From positions 391,021 through 455,020 of the forward strand of contig PCDI01000013.1 of the NCBI GenBank assembly GCA_002778195.1: a stretch of DNA of 64,000 nucleotides, read 5' to 3'. The notes beneath the pieces were generated by a model, which worked only from the letters and a program-made list of their open reading frames with translations, did not search any database and had not been told where the DNA came from. The stretch is from Raffaelea ambrosiae. Taxonomy: Eukaryota > Ascomycota > Sordariomycetes > Ophiostomatales > Ophiostomataceae. Below, piece by piece: positions 53,101 through 64,000 of this stretch (positions within the stretch are counted from its first letter, which is position 1; the number at the start of each line of letters is the position of its first letter). The position numbers and the translations under genes were made by a program.

Positions 53101-54554
53101 GAGGGGCGCACGAGGAAGTTCGACCAGCTGCTCAGGCGGCCCCAGCGCAAAAAGCATCAATCCAACAAGTGCCGTTGCAAGGGCAGCAGTCGAAGCAGGT
53201 GGCCGATGAAAACCTGACACCACCAACAGCCATGGCACAAGATGTTCCGCACAAGCACGCGACAGCAGAAGCTGGTGCTTCTGACGAAGGCATCGATCTG
53301 CATACTCCTCGTATCTCGCAGTACAGCAGCCCAAGTTTGGCCAATGTTGCATTGCCCTTGGCAGCCAACAAATCAAGTAGCCAGGCTCCGGATCTGAACA
53401 GCATGATAGGCTCACCAGTCAAGATGTCGGTCAATGCGGAAGACGGCGTAATAGACGTGGAGTTCCCGTTCCCCGAATACATGCGGTCTTTCGAGACGGC
53501 AGTCAGTTCGCCCTCCAGCAGCGGATTTCTCCCTGGGCCAGGGTTTGGAGGTGGCTTGGATGGGCTCGAGCAGTCTTTCCGCTCGTCTATTGACAGCGAT
53601 ATGCCTGCGAATGTGGCTGGCTGGCTGCAGACATTCCACCCGGACTTTGCCATCCAAGCTGTTCCTCCAGAGACTGGCAACCTTCTAGACAAGATCAAAG
53701 ACTCCCTGCGCATGGAACCGTCGCCGTCCGCCTTTGCCTTTGGTGCAGAACAAGATGGAAGGCAGCTGCCAAGCGAACGGTGGATCGATGTGTCCAGCGC
53801 AATCATGGTTGATGCATCCAAGCTGACTATCACCCGTGTCCGATACAGCCGTCTCGTGCGGCCGAGGATTGTGGTCCCTTCATCGCCCACCGACGGCAAC
53901 GGCTCTCGGGTGCCCAATGTGGCCGCTCCCACCATGCCGTCCTTGCACGAAGTCCAGATCGACGAGAAGTTTGTGGAAGAACAGATCACGTCCGTGGACA
54001 GCAGTCTAACGAGGGCTGTTGAGCGTGTTATTGCCCAAGTTGTTGCGGGAGGTGCGGGCACCGGCGGTATTAGCATTCAAAAGCCAGCTAGCAGCGGTGC
54101 CTCTGCCGATGGCCTGAGCAGCAGCCTCGGACTGAACAACTCGATCAACTCCGCCAATTCTGCCCTCTCGACCAACTCGTCGCGCTCGCCGAGCGTCCAG
54201 CGTGACCGAAGCAACAGCGCATCGGCTGGATCAGACGATCCGCGTTTACCTCGGCTCCAACTAGCACCGACAGTCTCGACGCCACCGTTTTCCCCGGTGC
54301 TACCCGTAGCACTGGAAGAAGTGCCACGGTCTGAATGCAAAACCGTGTTGTTGTCGGCTCTCAAGCATATTGTGCGGGACGTTGTGAAGACCAAAGAGGC
54401 TGGTGCTTCCGCCAAAGGTGAAGAAGGTGGCCAAGAGGACGAACAACAGACACCGCAGCAGCATCAACAGCAACAGAAGGTACCGCCTGAGCCCAGCATT
54501 TTGAGGGGGGCTGTGAAGACCTGGGTAGACAAGGTCGACAAGGGAGAGCTATGA
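50154..54554 (+). CDS. LST4: Folliculin-interacting protein homologue (FNIP/Lst4)
   Basis: A single exon of 1466 residues starts MLGKLFNLSAGAGS. FNIP/Lst4 pairs with folliculin/Lst7 at the vacuole or lysosome and acts on Rag GTPases to pass amino-acid signals to TORC1. The N-terminal domain shows RRDIRVLILQDGLGST (about residue 89), YTDEVSVYLNCVFGNSELIA and MYAIALIVSLPQPPPP (about 377). The middle DENN-related part has DPITQRWDVIMRTFNQMQNV, RLRISVGLRALRVVTGQNRWG, and YRKRHMLLQNTQ with SSDKAVARRIIFLLATFLP (about 655-690). The C-terminal part has VIDVEFPFPEYM (about 1100), DASKLTITRVRYSRLVRPR (about 1220) and a final helix SILRGAVKTWVDKVDK. Between these lie long Ser/Pro/Gln-rich stretches likely to be phosphorylated. 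Length and order fit ascomycete FNIP proteins. Identification is from recalled motifs, so it is strong but not tested. Confidence 0.82.
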   Translation: MLGKLFNLSAGAGSNGASNGGYLSASPEPVSTLESVQEDVHTRNLLYPEPRALFQHRHDQVSPLPTSPNLPIGTLGSSFDIDSDLDLDRRDIRVLILQDGLGSTIPSCVLYDSNSPPPPSAPILPDRPSTVAGLSHMNLGAGGGTPDSPRRVPTSPRKPSLGAGHNRPSILQPDSSPQLRQNATFERRPPLHSRSQSRLETEAQRAYREYTDEVSVYLNCVFGNSELIAYRGTSTKVHVLPSEPARPDMSSAVFHDGRGSLGRSSMRSSKLSQSFSSESAAMFPPNPASSSSSVATNPARSADRKRVLISRLFPVPLANDEDTTAPNTAPTSAPVTPHSRVSEESASPSYPFPVYNDDGPSRQHKKKAQSKQKRTPMYAIALIVSLPQPPPPVAQASSIRTPTFRGPGSYPDQDSCSSSYGSSRKVAFNGLGIDVSTPDSSAPTAVSSSILSGSTDFEERMDPITQRWDVIMRTFNQMQNVVTTTVTGLLRAVDAASPPGPQPPSMPVQVSRNTSFSGRRSEDGGLGGGFPSKPAKASAKLVALSPNALLDMDRIDQQAEIARLRISVGLRALRVVTGQNRWGIWRDEARWVTRWAATVRDQQLRPPPAVVKLPLSVQQQQQYRQQQQLQDDFLYSLLTTFLATHTDWLQALSPRRYRKRHMLLQNTQGNDSLLPARTVIVSSDKAVARRIIFLLATFLPMSQSLGNVRAHRPSTSISWGALSQSPPASFFQSNAKEESLRRKINRRTGGSRHRSSHTRTLSLQGPASTGLSQRSASTSEVGAPAHLVHLDMHKSYHERRPSDTASIRTANLPFSGSDFTTHKSSAATSTTIASDTTIPHFATMQRSESMVSRPDSVGSSAAADDLMRTLKRGDSSASQYSLVLQQQQLQQPGSGPASPTMRPDSRSSGSGSLWGNMLTNLLTGRRRDTPSLGRFGGHSRSSSASSWDPRIRRTSLTPSSPTKLRRGLNEIQPFPPQQPQEERGAHEEVRPAAQAAPAQKASIQQVPLQGQQSKQVADENLTPPTAMAQDVPHKHATAEAGASDEGIDLHTPRISQYSSPSLANVALPLAANKSSSQAPDLNSMIGSPVKMSVNAEDGVIDVEFPFPEYMRSFETAVSSPSSSGFLPGPGFGGGLDGLEQSFRSSIDSDMPANVAGWLQTFHPDFAIQAVPPETGNLLDKIKDSLRMEPSPSAFAFGAEQDGRQLPSERWIDVSSAIMVDASKLTITRVRYSRLVRPRIVVPSSPTDGNGSRVPNVAAPTMPSLHEVQIDEKFVEEQITSVDSSLTRAVERVIAQVVAGGAGTGGISIQKPASSGASADGLSSSLGLNNSINSANSALSTNSSRSPSVQRDRSNSASAGSDDPRLPRLQLAPTVSTPPFSPVLPVALEEVPRSECKTVLLSALKHIVRDVVKTKEAGASAKGEEGGQEDEQQTPQQHQQQQKVPPEPSILRGAVKTWVDKVDKGEL

Positions 54555-55895
54555 ACGACTTGAAGCATTTTCAAATTTACGCGAGCATTTGTGGTTGCCT
54601 TGTGTTTGTCATTTTGTTTTTATTTTGTACTCATTTTGCAATGATACCAGATACCATGATTTGTTTTCAAAAGCTTATGAACCGCGGCAACGACCACGGA
54701 AACACCAACCAGAGTTGTCTGGGACCGCATGTCTTCTGTGATGTTGAATGGTTATGTCCTGTTTTTCCATGCGCCATCCCTTTGTTTTTTTTTTCAACCA
54801 GGAGCGGTCTTATTCAGGCGAAGGCTAAATGGCGGCCGTGCCCATGATGTTGAGCGCACACACGAGGGGCGGACGGGAAGCACACGAGGAACACCAAGGT
54901 GGAGAACAGGCTCCTTCTCCATTGGCTGTCTATAGGATGTGCCTTATTATGGGGTCAATCAATTGCATACGGTGTATGCAGGAACCGTTTCCCTTGCTCG
55001 TCTGATTTCGCGATCCGGATAAAGATGGCTGACCCGGCCGTCTCTTCCGTCTACAGCACAGCTCTCGGAGCGTCGGTCCCACGAGACGGAAGAAGGGAGA
55101 TGCAGAACAACCTTTTGCTTTCTGTCTGCTTTCTGCCCTGGCCCAAAAAGAAGAGCCCGGAGCAAAACTGGAAGAGCAAGGCCCCCTTGTTTCAGCGTTT
55201 CATTGTTTTGTATCAATGGGCTAGGCCAAGCCAGGCAGGTGACTGTGGAAGCAAAGCCTTTCTTTGTGTTCGTCCCGCCTTTGCTTTTGCCCTGAGCAGA
55301 TTGCTTTCATTAAATCATGTCCTTGTCTTGACAATGAATTTTGTTCATTTCGTTTGTTTTTTCTTTCAGCTTTGCCATTTCCGTGCCGTCCACAGCCATG
55401 GCGAGCTCTAGGCAAAAGTCGAGGAAGAGAAGTGGCAGACGAGAATTAAAAGAAGACGCAAGGAGCCATTGGTCGACTGCGAACATGGGCTTCCCTCCGC
55501 TTCCCACGTTTCCCGTTCAACTTTCTGTCTTTCCCTGTCTGTTGGTCTGATCTTTACCGAGCTTCGCCCCGTTTGTGCCTTTGTATTGCTGTTTCCAACG
55601 AACCCGCCTCTTTTCGCTTGCCGCCCTCCTGCCTGCCACCACCCTTGTCTTTGCTGGTGTCTATTCCTGACCTCCTCGGCTCAAGGATTCGAGTTATAAG
55701 CGCCCTCGCTCGCCCGTGCCGAGAACATTGGCCTTCTTTATATGCTGGCCACTCTGCCTTGACTATTGCTTTTTTTTTTAACCCTTTTCATATCCCTCGA
55801 CCTTCATCCTTCCTGGGAGGTTCTTTCATTCGGTGCTCATCGGCGTCATTTCACAGTCTCTCACCGACAGCTTCGCCCCTTGGTCGACCAACGCC
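54555..55895. other. Intergenic region, 1.3 kb, no gene seen
   Basis: This is 3' flank of the FNIP gene and promoter of the lactonase, with a TTTATATG element at 55737-55744 and a pyrimidine-rich leader. Short open frames lack motifs. Confidence 0.6.
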
Positions 55896-57324
55896 ATGTG
55901 GTCCTCTTCGCCGTCTCCAGCCGGTATCCTCCGCCGCGCCGCCGTCTCGGCTCTGGCTCTCGCTCTTTCCGGTGCCTCTCCCGCCGCTGCCATCCTTGCC
56001 TACGTCACATCCTATGCCGGGACGTTGACGACTTTGAATCTCGCTGGCTCCAACTCCACATTGCAGACGCCCGGCAAAAACATCAGCTCTATTACCCAGG
56101 TGGCCGTCAACGATGGCTGCGGTCCCAATGCCTCCTGGCTCACCCTCGACAAGGCCAACGGCATTCTGTACTGCCTCGACGAGAACTTTGACAAGCCCAA
56201 CGGCACGCTGTCGGCTTACCGCACGAACGACAACGGAACGCTGACCCAACTGAACAAGACGCTGACGCCGGGCGGGCCCGTGAATGCGGTGCTGTACGGC
56301 GAGGGCAAGAAGGGGCTGGCCGTTGCTTCATAGTAAGTTCAAACCTTCAAACCCCCAATCGCCCTCTATCTTTGCCTCCCTGCTAACGTCTTCCAGTGCC
56401 GGCGGCGCCTTCTCTAGCTACCTCAAGGACCCGGCCAGCCTCGCCGAAATCGAAAGCCTGTTCTTCACCCTCTCGAAGCCGGGCGCCAATGCCACCCGCC
56501 AGGAAGCCTCCCACCCCCACCAGGTCATCTTGGATCCCTCCGGTGACTACTTTCTTGTTCCCGATCTCGGCGCCGACCTTGTCCGCGTCTATGCCATCAA
56601 CCAGACAAGCCTTGAGTGGCAAGAATCAGAGCCACTTGTCACGCCGCCAGGCTCGGGTCCCCGCCATGCGGCCTTTGTCGTGCACGACAACAGCACGTAC
56701 ATGTACCTGACCAGCGAACTGGCCAACACGGTGACGGGGTATTCTGTGGAGTACAAGACTCCGGCTCCGGGTAGCGGTTCGCCGCTTGCTGGGTTGACCT
56801 TTAAGCAGATCTACCGGTCGGGCTCGCTCGGGCCAAACTCGACGGTGCCCGCTGCGGCCACGGCGGCAGAGGTCGTTGCCTCTGTAAGTATCACCTCTTT
56901 TTCTCAACTTCTCCCATTGCTCGCCCCCAGTGTTTGCTTCTGTTTTTCGCTTACTAACTCTTACCCCCCTTCACAGCCTGACCGCAAGTTCATTATCGTA
57001 TCCACGCGCAACGACCGCTCGTACAACATTGACGCTGCCAATGCCACGTACCAAGCCAGCATAGCAGGCCCCAGCGACACGCTCACCACGTTTGCCGTCG
57101 ACCCGGATACCGGTGTGCTCTCGCATGTAGAAAACTACGCGGCCGGTGGTCTCATCCCTCGCCAGTTCTCCATCAGCAAGTCCGGGGATGTCCTGGGGGT
57201 CGGCATGCAGGGATCGTCGCGGGTGGTGTTTATCAGGCGGGACGTGCAGAGCGGGAAATTTCTGGGATATTGGGCGTCTTTTGCAATTGCCGGAGAGGTG
57301 ACGTCTGTCGTGTTTGACGAGTAA
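55896..57324 (+). CDS. Secreted lactonase-type seven-bladed beta-propeller
   Basis: Exons 55896-56332, 56397-56883 and 56977-57324 encode 423 residues. A signal peptide is clear: a short basic N-terminus, then AAVSALALALSGASPAAA. The mature part resembles the lactonase beta-propeller family (6-phosphogluconolactonase or carboxy-muconate cyclase type). Repeated blade motifs include ILAYVTSYAGTLTTLNLAG, SWLTLDKANGILYCLDEN, ASHPHQVILDPSGDYFLVPD, LGADLVRVYAIN, GPRHAAFVVHDNSTYMYLTS and ARG-equivalent IPRQFSISKSGDVLGVGMQ. About ten N-x-S/T sites fit secretion. Introns (64 and 93 nt) have GTAAGT donors and CTAAC branch points. Fungal members are extracellular, and their substrates are mostly unknown. 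The ATG at 55896 is chosen because it begins the signal peptide. Confidence 0.85.
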
Positions 57325-57618
57325 CAAAGCAGGCCAGAAAGACGATCGGAGGGTGGAGGAAATGCGGGAAGAAGCATCGAGGTCGATCTAGACCTGTGAG
57401 AGGACTAGAGGAGGGTGTGCTTCTCATACACCGAAACAAGAACTTCCGAGATGTGTCTCGGCGCATCCTCACACCCCTCTCGAATTCATTTCTTAATTCA
57501 CGGCCTCGGCTGCACATAGTCTCGCAAAAAAGAAACGATCGTTGAAGATGGGTCTACAAGTATGAGACACAAAACGTGTTGCTTCCTCTAGTTTAATTTT
57601 TTTTTTTTTTTTTTTCTC

Positions 57619-57661
57619 TCTTTTCTGTTTTCTGTTTTCTGTTTTCTGTTTTCTGTTTTCT
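57619..57661. repeat. TTTTCTG heptamer tandem repeat
   Basis: Six perfect heptamers follow a T run in the 3' flank of the lactonase. Confidence 0.9.
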
Positions 57662-58959
57662 GTGCCTGGTTCCTAGTCTGAGTTTTCTTTTTTTTACCTC
57701 ATGTCCCACTTGCCTTACCTCTCTCCTATGTCTCTCACATTTGTCTTGCCTCTCTCATCTCTCCCTCATCTTTCATCTTTCTTTACTGATTCCTCGTTGC
57801 GGGAAACAACAGACGCAGCAAATTGGCAGGCGCGGTGGAGCGCGGCGGCGGCGGCGGCGGCGGTGATAGCAGCGACCGCCCTCGGCTCGCCCGGCCCCGC
57901 CGGCCCCCCGTACGCCTTGCTGCGCCGCATGGAAACAACATGCCTGGCCAGACAGCCCACCCACACACGACGCACACGCGCATGTGTGTGGTGTGTGTGT
58001 GGACGTCTGTGTGCGTGCGTGTTTTTTGTGAGAGAGAGAAAGAGACAGTGAGATAGGGAGAAGAACATGTTGAAGTTTTATATCCAACGATCTGTTCTCC
58101 TGAGCTATGAATCTGTACAGAGGGCACTGCGCGAGTCTGGCGAAGCATATTCGCTGTTCTCATGCCCATGTGCACTTTCGACAGACAAAGCTGGAGAGGA
58201 TCAGGAGGACCAGGACAGCGTTGACAAGGACAAGAGCCACAGACACGAAGGGACTGTCCTGTTTTGAAAGTCTAGCACCCGAAGCCCAGAACCCGGGCTG
58301 CTTGTTCTTTCCTTGCTTGAGTGCTGATGCGTTGGCCACTTGGGTAGCGTGTTACCTCGAGCTGCTTGGTCTTCCCTGGATTGAGTGCTGGTCCATTGGC
58401 ACCCTGTAAAAGGGTGTGGCAGACATTGGTGATACTGCGTGTGTGCTGGTCTTGGACGCATGTCTTGGCCTTGTGACCGAGTTCCAGCTGGGTTCGTATA
58501 GATCACCCTCCCCTCCCGGCAAGACTGTCTCTCTTTTGTTCACAAGCTGGGCTGCCCTGCAAAGGTTCCTACAGGCGATGTCACCGGACTTGGCAGAAGC
58601 TGTGTCCCTGTGGCCGAGACAGGATGTTGAAAATTCTCCCTCGGCAAGCCGAGGCAACAGAGGGAAGACAATACCGGCCTGTGGGCCGGACTTCGCCTCT
58701 TCCTCTCGCTGGACAACGCTTTGCAGACGAGCGGCGCCTTGTCATCGAATCTTCTGTGTGGCTTGTGAGTCGTGTGTTTCTGGCGGGGGGGGGAAGGGGC
58801 ATGGCAGAGAAAACGGGTGTGGTTTTGCTCTGTTGGAAGGGAACCAGAGCGAGGATCCAATCAAAAAACATGGATGCCATTAAGGGAGAGAGAGAAGGAG
58901 AGAGAGAGAAAATGGCGTTCCGTCATCCGAGAGAGGCAAAGGGTGCTCATTGGGTGACC

Positions 58960-59010
58960 NNNNNNNNNNNNNNNNNNNNNNNNNGGGGGGGGGGGGGGGG
59001 GGGGGGGGGG
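58960..59010. other. Assembly gap (25 N) followed by 26 G
   Basis: The N run at 58960-58984 abuts a homopolymer of G. The gap size is probably arbitrary and the G count unreliable. Confidence 0.97.
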
Positions 59011-62000
59011 TGGATGGAAGAGCAAGTGGCCGCATGTTGGCAATATAGGAACAACGGGGGGTCAATTTAAATGCAATTTGTATAGTGGCCCCCATACGCA
59101 CGCTCACGCATTCGCTGTGTGTTTGGGGTATGTGACAAATTGTCGTCGGCCATAACGAGAAGACAAGGAGCTGTCCCAAAGAGGAAAGACCCAGCAGCAA
59201 CAAAAAATTACAGTCACCAAGAGCAATGCGTTGCGTTCCGGAAACGCCCCAGGTATCCTGCGGCTCGGCGGCCGGTCCTTGCTCCTCCAAAGTATGAAGA
59301 GAGAGAGAGAGAGAGACAGAGAGAGAGAGTGAGTGAGTGAGCAAAGGTCCGGAAGCAGCCGCAGCGGAGGGTCACTTTGGGGGAGGCAGATGTGTCGTAA
59401 TTCTTGGCCTGTTTCCTGTTCGCCTAATCATGCAATGCAGTCCGTGTTCATCTTGGTCGTAGGACCTGGGATAGACAGAGAGAACAGACAGCGGCTGGCC
59501 CAGGCAGCTGACCGATTCGTGTCGAATCATTATGGATCTTGGGCCCGACATGCCCCCCCCCCATGGCTGTCCTTTTTCTTGGTTCATCTGAAACTGTCGT
59601 GCAAAGAGGGACCAGACAAAGAGGCATCTTGCTGTCGTGTGAAGAATGGAGAGAACCAAAAGACTCGATGCCTTGGGGCAAGAGCGGTCCTAGCAACAAT
59701 CGACGGATGGGTCCCATGCTACCATGAGCTATCGGCTATGCGCCGCAATGGCACCCAACCACACCGCAGGTACCCCTACGTCGTCCCAGGCCCAGGCTCA
59801 GGCCTCCCTCCAGTCGACATGTCCCGTCCCCCCCCTCCAACCTTATTCGGCCCTTTCTCCAACGTCTGGTGCCTATTTCTATATTTTTTTGGAGGAGGAG
59901 GAGGAGGGGCGGGGGAAGTATGACAGAAGAGAGATGCAAAGACATAGAGTTGTGGTACCGCTGATCCGAAGAGTCTGGGTAGGATGCCCTGCAAGCAGTG
60001 CAGAGAGGGATGTGTGCGTGACGACCACGCAAAAAGGTTCGGCTGCCACGGAAGACGTCCCGCGTTTGCGGGCGGCCCTGCACGGAAGAGAGAGAAGAAG
60101 AGAGGCTCTGGAAAAGGAGCCATGTCTCTTGCTGGGGGGGGTGTGGCGCTGAAAGGATCGTAGCATTCCGGGGAGACCCCAGAGAAGACCCCAGAGAAGA
60201 CCCTTTTCGAGGATCCCCGGGGGGTCTCTTCACTTTCGCAGGAGTGGCTCTTCTTGGCCGTCTGGCCCTCCTCGTCCAAACCACAACGGACAGATCGACA
60301 TGGCAGGCGAATGATCGACAGCGGAGAACGGATGATGGCAAAGGGTCCCCCCCCAATCAGACTAGGCCGGGTTTTGTTTGGCCTCTGGGAAGACAAAAGA
60401 CGGATGTTCGACCTGATACTAGTTGGAAGCACATGTGCAGACGGCCGTGCACGCCTGGCTCATTGCAACGCCATACAAGAAAGACATGGGGCTCAAAAGA
60501 TGTGTTGCGATATCTTGGTTTTTGAAAAAACAGTGTAAAACCATAGCATGAAGAGACGATGTGTGCTGGGGGTTGCGCCGTACTCCAATTTCGAGTTTCG
60601 CGAATTTCGAAACCGAGGCTCCATTTTCTTCCGTGTAGGAGAGTCTGTGCAGACCCTGGTTCCCAGTGAGGAAGCCAGGTCCTTGTCGAGCCGCCGCCGG
60701 CAGCAGGACGGGAAGAAGCAACGGTGCCCAGAAAATCAAGGACAGGGAAAAAAGATGAAAAGGAAAAAAAGATGAAATAAAAAGGTGAAAAAATACTAGA
60801 CCACAACGGAATGGACTGCCAAATGGGGACGTGTCTGCCTGGGGTGGCGTATGCTTGGAACATCATGGCAGAGTAGGGTTCTCGGGATGTGGACATATCT
60901 CGCAGGGTCTCTCCTCACCATGTCTTGTCTTGGAGGCTTGCGTCTTCAGCTGGAGGAGCCAATGCAGAGTAAGAGGCTCGTAGACAGCCCCCCCTGTCCT
61001 GACTTGGTACAACTCGGCTAGCTGAAGAGCGAGAATGCGCAGCGAATGGATTAGTAGTTAGAACTAGTTAGAGTTCCTGGAGAGCTTGCCCGGAAATGGT
61101 GCGCCGTATGTCTCTGGATGGGAAATATCAGCAGAATGCCATGCAGGCTTTCGAATCTCCCATTTCGGGGGTTGACCGAGGTGTAACCGCCAGAAAAAGA
61201 GACAAGAAGTAGAAAAAACAAAAACAAAGAAGAGACCCCAAACCCGCCCAGAAAATGAAGCAAGTTTTTTTCTTTTCTTTGGCCAACTTGGGAAGGGATG
61301 GTCCAGAACGACACACCGTAGTCCTGTCCTGTGGTCTGTTGAACCTGTTTTGGGGCCTCGTCAGAGATGGCATTTCCGGTGGGGAGAATGGCCGTTTATG
61401 CTAAATAGAGTGTACCAGAGTTTGGGGGGTTGGGTCGTGTCCATTTTGTTTTTCCTCTTCCTTTTCTGTACGTCTTTTTCTTCGTCCTTTCTTTTTCTTC
61501 TTCTCTTTTCACTACTTAGCCGAGATTGGATCACCGTCACAGTTTCCTGGTCGATCCAGAGAGCAAGGACAGGGCCTGCGAGTCGTCGAGCAGCCAGACC
61601 CTGCCCAAACGTGGTGATGGTCGGCCAGGATCAGGAGAGATCAGGAGAGGTGCGGATGCGCGAGCGGATCTTCTCGTCTCTCACCGCAGCCACCACGCTG
61701 GCACCCACCTGCACTCCGCACACAGCCGACGGCCTGCATGCCAGGGCCGGGGCAGTGTCTCTGCAGTGCCAGTCTTCGGACCAGCTGCCCCGGATGCCCC
61801 AGATGCGCAATCGGGTCTAGCGATCTTTCACGTAGAACTTTCACGTAGAATGCATACGACCAACGAGCACACACAGACGAGCACCACCTCCGTGGACGAG
61901 TGCGCGCATCTTTTTTCGTGGAGATGGACCGATGCGGTCTGTGGATTTTCTATTCAGCCGGGCCAGGGTCCAGGTGCATGGGGTGTGGTGTGGTGTTGCA

Positions 62001-64000
62001 GTTTGGTATTTCCCCAGGCTTCCTGTTCATGCATCGCCTCGACAAGATCGTGAACCTTGTCAGACCAGGGCCAAGGTGATACGTCTGTTGTCTTTCGGGA
62101 TTGTCCGGTCGTCCTTGTCTGTCGTCTTGCGCCTCGTCTGGTCGTCTCTTCTTTTGACCGCTGTTCCATTCTGCTGTCGTCATTCTCTCTTGTGTTCTCC
62201 CCCCCCCCCCTGGCCATTCCCATGTATATATCTATGTCTTGGAAGAGCCATCTTTCCTTTTTTTCTTTTTTCTTTGGGGTTTTTTTGTTTTGCCCTTCTT
62301 TTCCCTCGACCTTGGTCGACTGATGCGATACGCGTCTTCCTGCATGTTAGTCTGATGCTGTCAGTCTTGTTCTCGTCCAAGTGAAACCCTGTCTTCCGCC
62401 TGCCAACATCGACTGCCTTGCTCGGCTTTGTTTTTTTTTTTTTGTTTCTTTTTTTTTTGTTTTTTTTTCCTTCTTTTTTTTCGTTCTTTCCTGTCCTCCC
62501 AACACTGCAGCCCACCCTGGTCTAGTGCCGGCCTCTTCCTCTTTTCGGAAGGCGCGCCTGTCTCCTGTTCTGGATGGCTCCGGGTCTGTCCTCCCTTCCT
62601 CCACGAGAGCGCCACGGGAAACGCCACCAGCTCCCCCATTGTCGCTGTCCTCGGCTGTCTTTGTCCTGGGCTCGGAACCACTGTGACGGCCTCTGCACGC
62701 TCTGCACGCCCCCGGCCGCAACCCCCCCGTAGCTGCCCATAGAAGACCCCTCCTGCAGCCCTCTGCTCCCCTTTGGCCCTAGCGCACCCCTCCGCATCTT
62801 TTTCCCCAATATACTCGTACTTACAGGCGCCCCTCGGCTTGAAATCAGACTCTAATTGGACTCCACTTCTGCGAATTCTGCGCATTCTGACAATTTTCAC
62901 AATTTACTTCTTCTCTCGCCTCCTCCTCTCTGTTCATCATCTCGTCGCCGCCCGGGCCCAACCAACCTTCCGCCCTCCCACTTATACCCTCTATCCGCAT
63001 CCTCTTGTTCTTGGCTGTGTCTACTCTGCTCCCCCCCCGGACGCGCACACGTCCCGCGCACACCCAGTCTATTTCACATACCCCCCTCGTGATATCATCA
63101 TCTTTTTTGTGTGTTCTTTTTTTTGTTTGTTCTTTGTCTCTCTTTTCTTCGCGTCTTTATTGGCACCCCCTGCATTCCGTTCTCGCTACACCCCGACGGC
63201 AGTCTCTTGCAGCTCCACGTGAACTCTCCCAGAGAACACTTCTCCAGGGAACTTTCTCCATTCTCCAGGGATCTTCCTCCAGGGATCTTCCACACCAGCC
63301 TACTATTTGTGGTCTATTCTGGTCTATTCTGGTCTGTCCTGATCTTTCCTGATCTTTCCTGATCTACATAGTGCTCTGATCGGCCACCGCTCTACTGGGC
63401 TCATTCTGGCACCACCTTTGTAGCGACCGCGGCCTCCACAACCTCCACTACCGACACGACCGCCGCCTGCACTCCATTCCTTTTCTCTCGCAACCCCAAG
63501 CTCGCCTAACGATTTCTGGACCACTATGTACGCAACCCCCGACGATATGTAAAAAAAAAGACGAAAAAGGAGAGCCTAGCGAACGACCGGCTCCATGACC
63601 TTGGCCCACCGGCGGCCTGACTGACCACGCCTGACTACGCCAGACTGCGCCAGACCACGCGGGTCCTGCACAAAGCTTTCGCCAGCTTTGCCAGCTTCCG
63701 CCAGCTTTTTTTTTTTCCCTTTGCTGTAAGCAACTCCGGAAGAATCCTGGAAGAATCTCGTTTTTTGCAAGCCAGAGAGCCTCCTTCCCCACAGAAGGCA
63801 CAGCAGAAGCGTCACCACCCACTGCGCGGCCTTGCGGGAGCGAGCTCGCGACAATTGACCGCGCACAACACGCACACGCTCCCTAGTTTGCCATCTCAAT
63901 TGTCCTTTCTGCGTCCTGTTCTTTTTCTTCCTTTTCCCCCCCCCGGCTTTTCATGCCCCCGCCAACCGGCGACCCGTCGCCTGGCTCGGCAACAGGGCCG

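Larger units (their letters stand above)
57325..64000. other. Gene desert, 6.7 kb, reaching the right edge
   Basis: No convincing coding frame, RNA gene or mobile element is seen. It holds a TTTTCTG repeat (57619-57661), GA/CT runs (59300-59340), an assembly gap with poly-G (58960-59010), a GAGACCCCAGAGAAGACCCC repeat near 60174, and GGTCTATTCT/GATCTTTCCT repeats (63310-63365). From about 62880 the DNA becomes strongly pyrimidine-rich, as expected for the promoter and leader of a gene beyond the edge. Confidence 0.55.

Noticed and set aside
58624..59070. A frame crossing the N run
   Set aside because: It is open only because N codons are treated as non-stop.
59333..59923. A 196-codon plus-strand frame in the right-hand desert
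   Set aside because: It contains simple repeats and no domain-like segment. I see no splice-linked extension.

Overview
The window is genomic DNA of a filamentous ascomycete, most likely a sordariomycete. Introns are short (about 50-230 nt), with GTATGT/GTAAGT donors and CTAAC/CTGAC branch points. Coding DNA is very GC-rich, several proteins carry Gln, Asn, Ala or acidic runs, and intergenic DNA is pyrimidine-rich. Ku70 has a C-terminal SAP domain, there is a combined C2H2 plus Zn2Cys6 transcription factor, and there is a fungal restriction-fold/kinase-like protein. I could not fix the genus from sequence alone. I call 19 protein genes and no tRNA, rRNA, snRNA or CRISPR array. Gene models rest on ORF continuity, splice signals and family motifs read by eye.

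Region by region. 1-0.4 kb holds the first exon of a TMEM42-like membrane protein that runs off the left edge. 3-5.3 kb holds a DHA1 drug/polyamine-type MFS transporter. 6-10 kb (minus) encodes a long Gln/Ala-rich nuclear-type protein of unknown function. 11.2-13.5 kb (minus) encodes a PD-(D/E)XK-like plus degenerate kinase-like protein. 13.9-30.1 kb is mostly conserved housekeeping: Ku70 and ferrochelatase (divergent), a PLAC8 Cys-rich protein, NAA40 and LYRM2 (divergent), mitochondrial bL36, an alpha/beta hydrolase, and N-myristoyltransferase. 30.8-40.5 kb looks like an accessory metabolic block: type-B carboxylesterase, sugar-porter MFS, M20 metallopeptidase/deacylase and the C2H2-Zn2Cys6 regulator. 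42.7-44.5 kb is a CDF zinc transporter in eight exons. 50.2-54.6 kb is an FNIP/Lst4 homologue, and 55.9-57.3 kb is a secreted lactonase-type beta-propeller. Two long stretches, 44.5-50.2 kb and 57.3-64 kb, show no gene.

How the genes fit together. Ferrochelatase, LYRM2 and bL36m all serve mitochondria. NMT and NAA40 are N-terminal protein modifiers. FNIP/Lst4 belongs to the folliculin-complex nutrient-sensing pathway. The 30.8-40.5 kb block combines uptake, ester hydrolysis, amide hydrolysis and a dedicated-looking regulator, so it is a candidate small catabolic cluster.

The most unusual signals are these. An apparent 17-nt intron lies in the zinc-transporter gene. A minisatellite built on CCTCGCTCCGCTCG fills two introns and interrupts two coding sequences in four different genes. 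Three 34-nt direct repeats lie just upstream of the zinc transporter. A 21-bp-stem inverted repeat precedes the restriction-fold/kinase-like gene. A GTCACGTG motif recurs upstream of several conserved genes.
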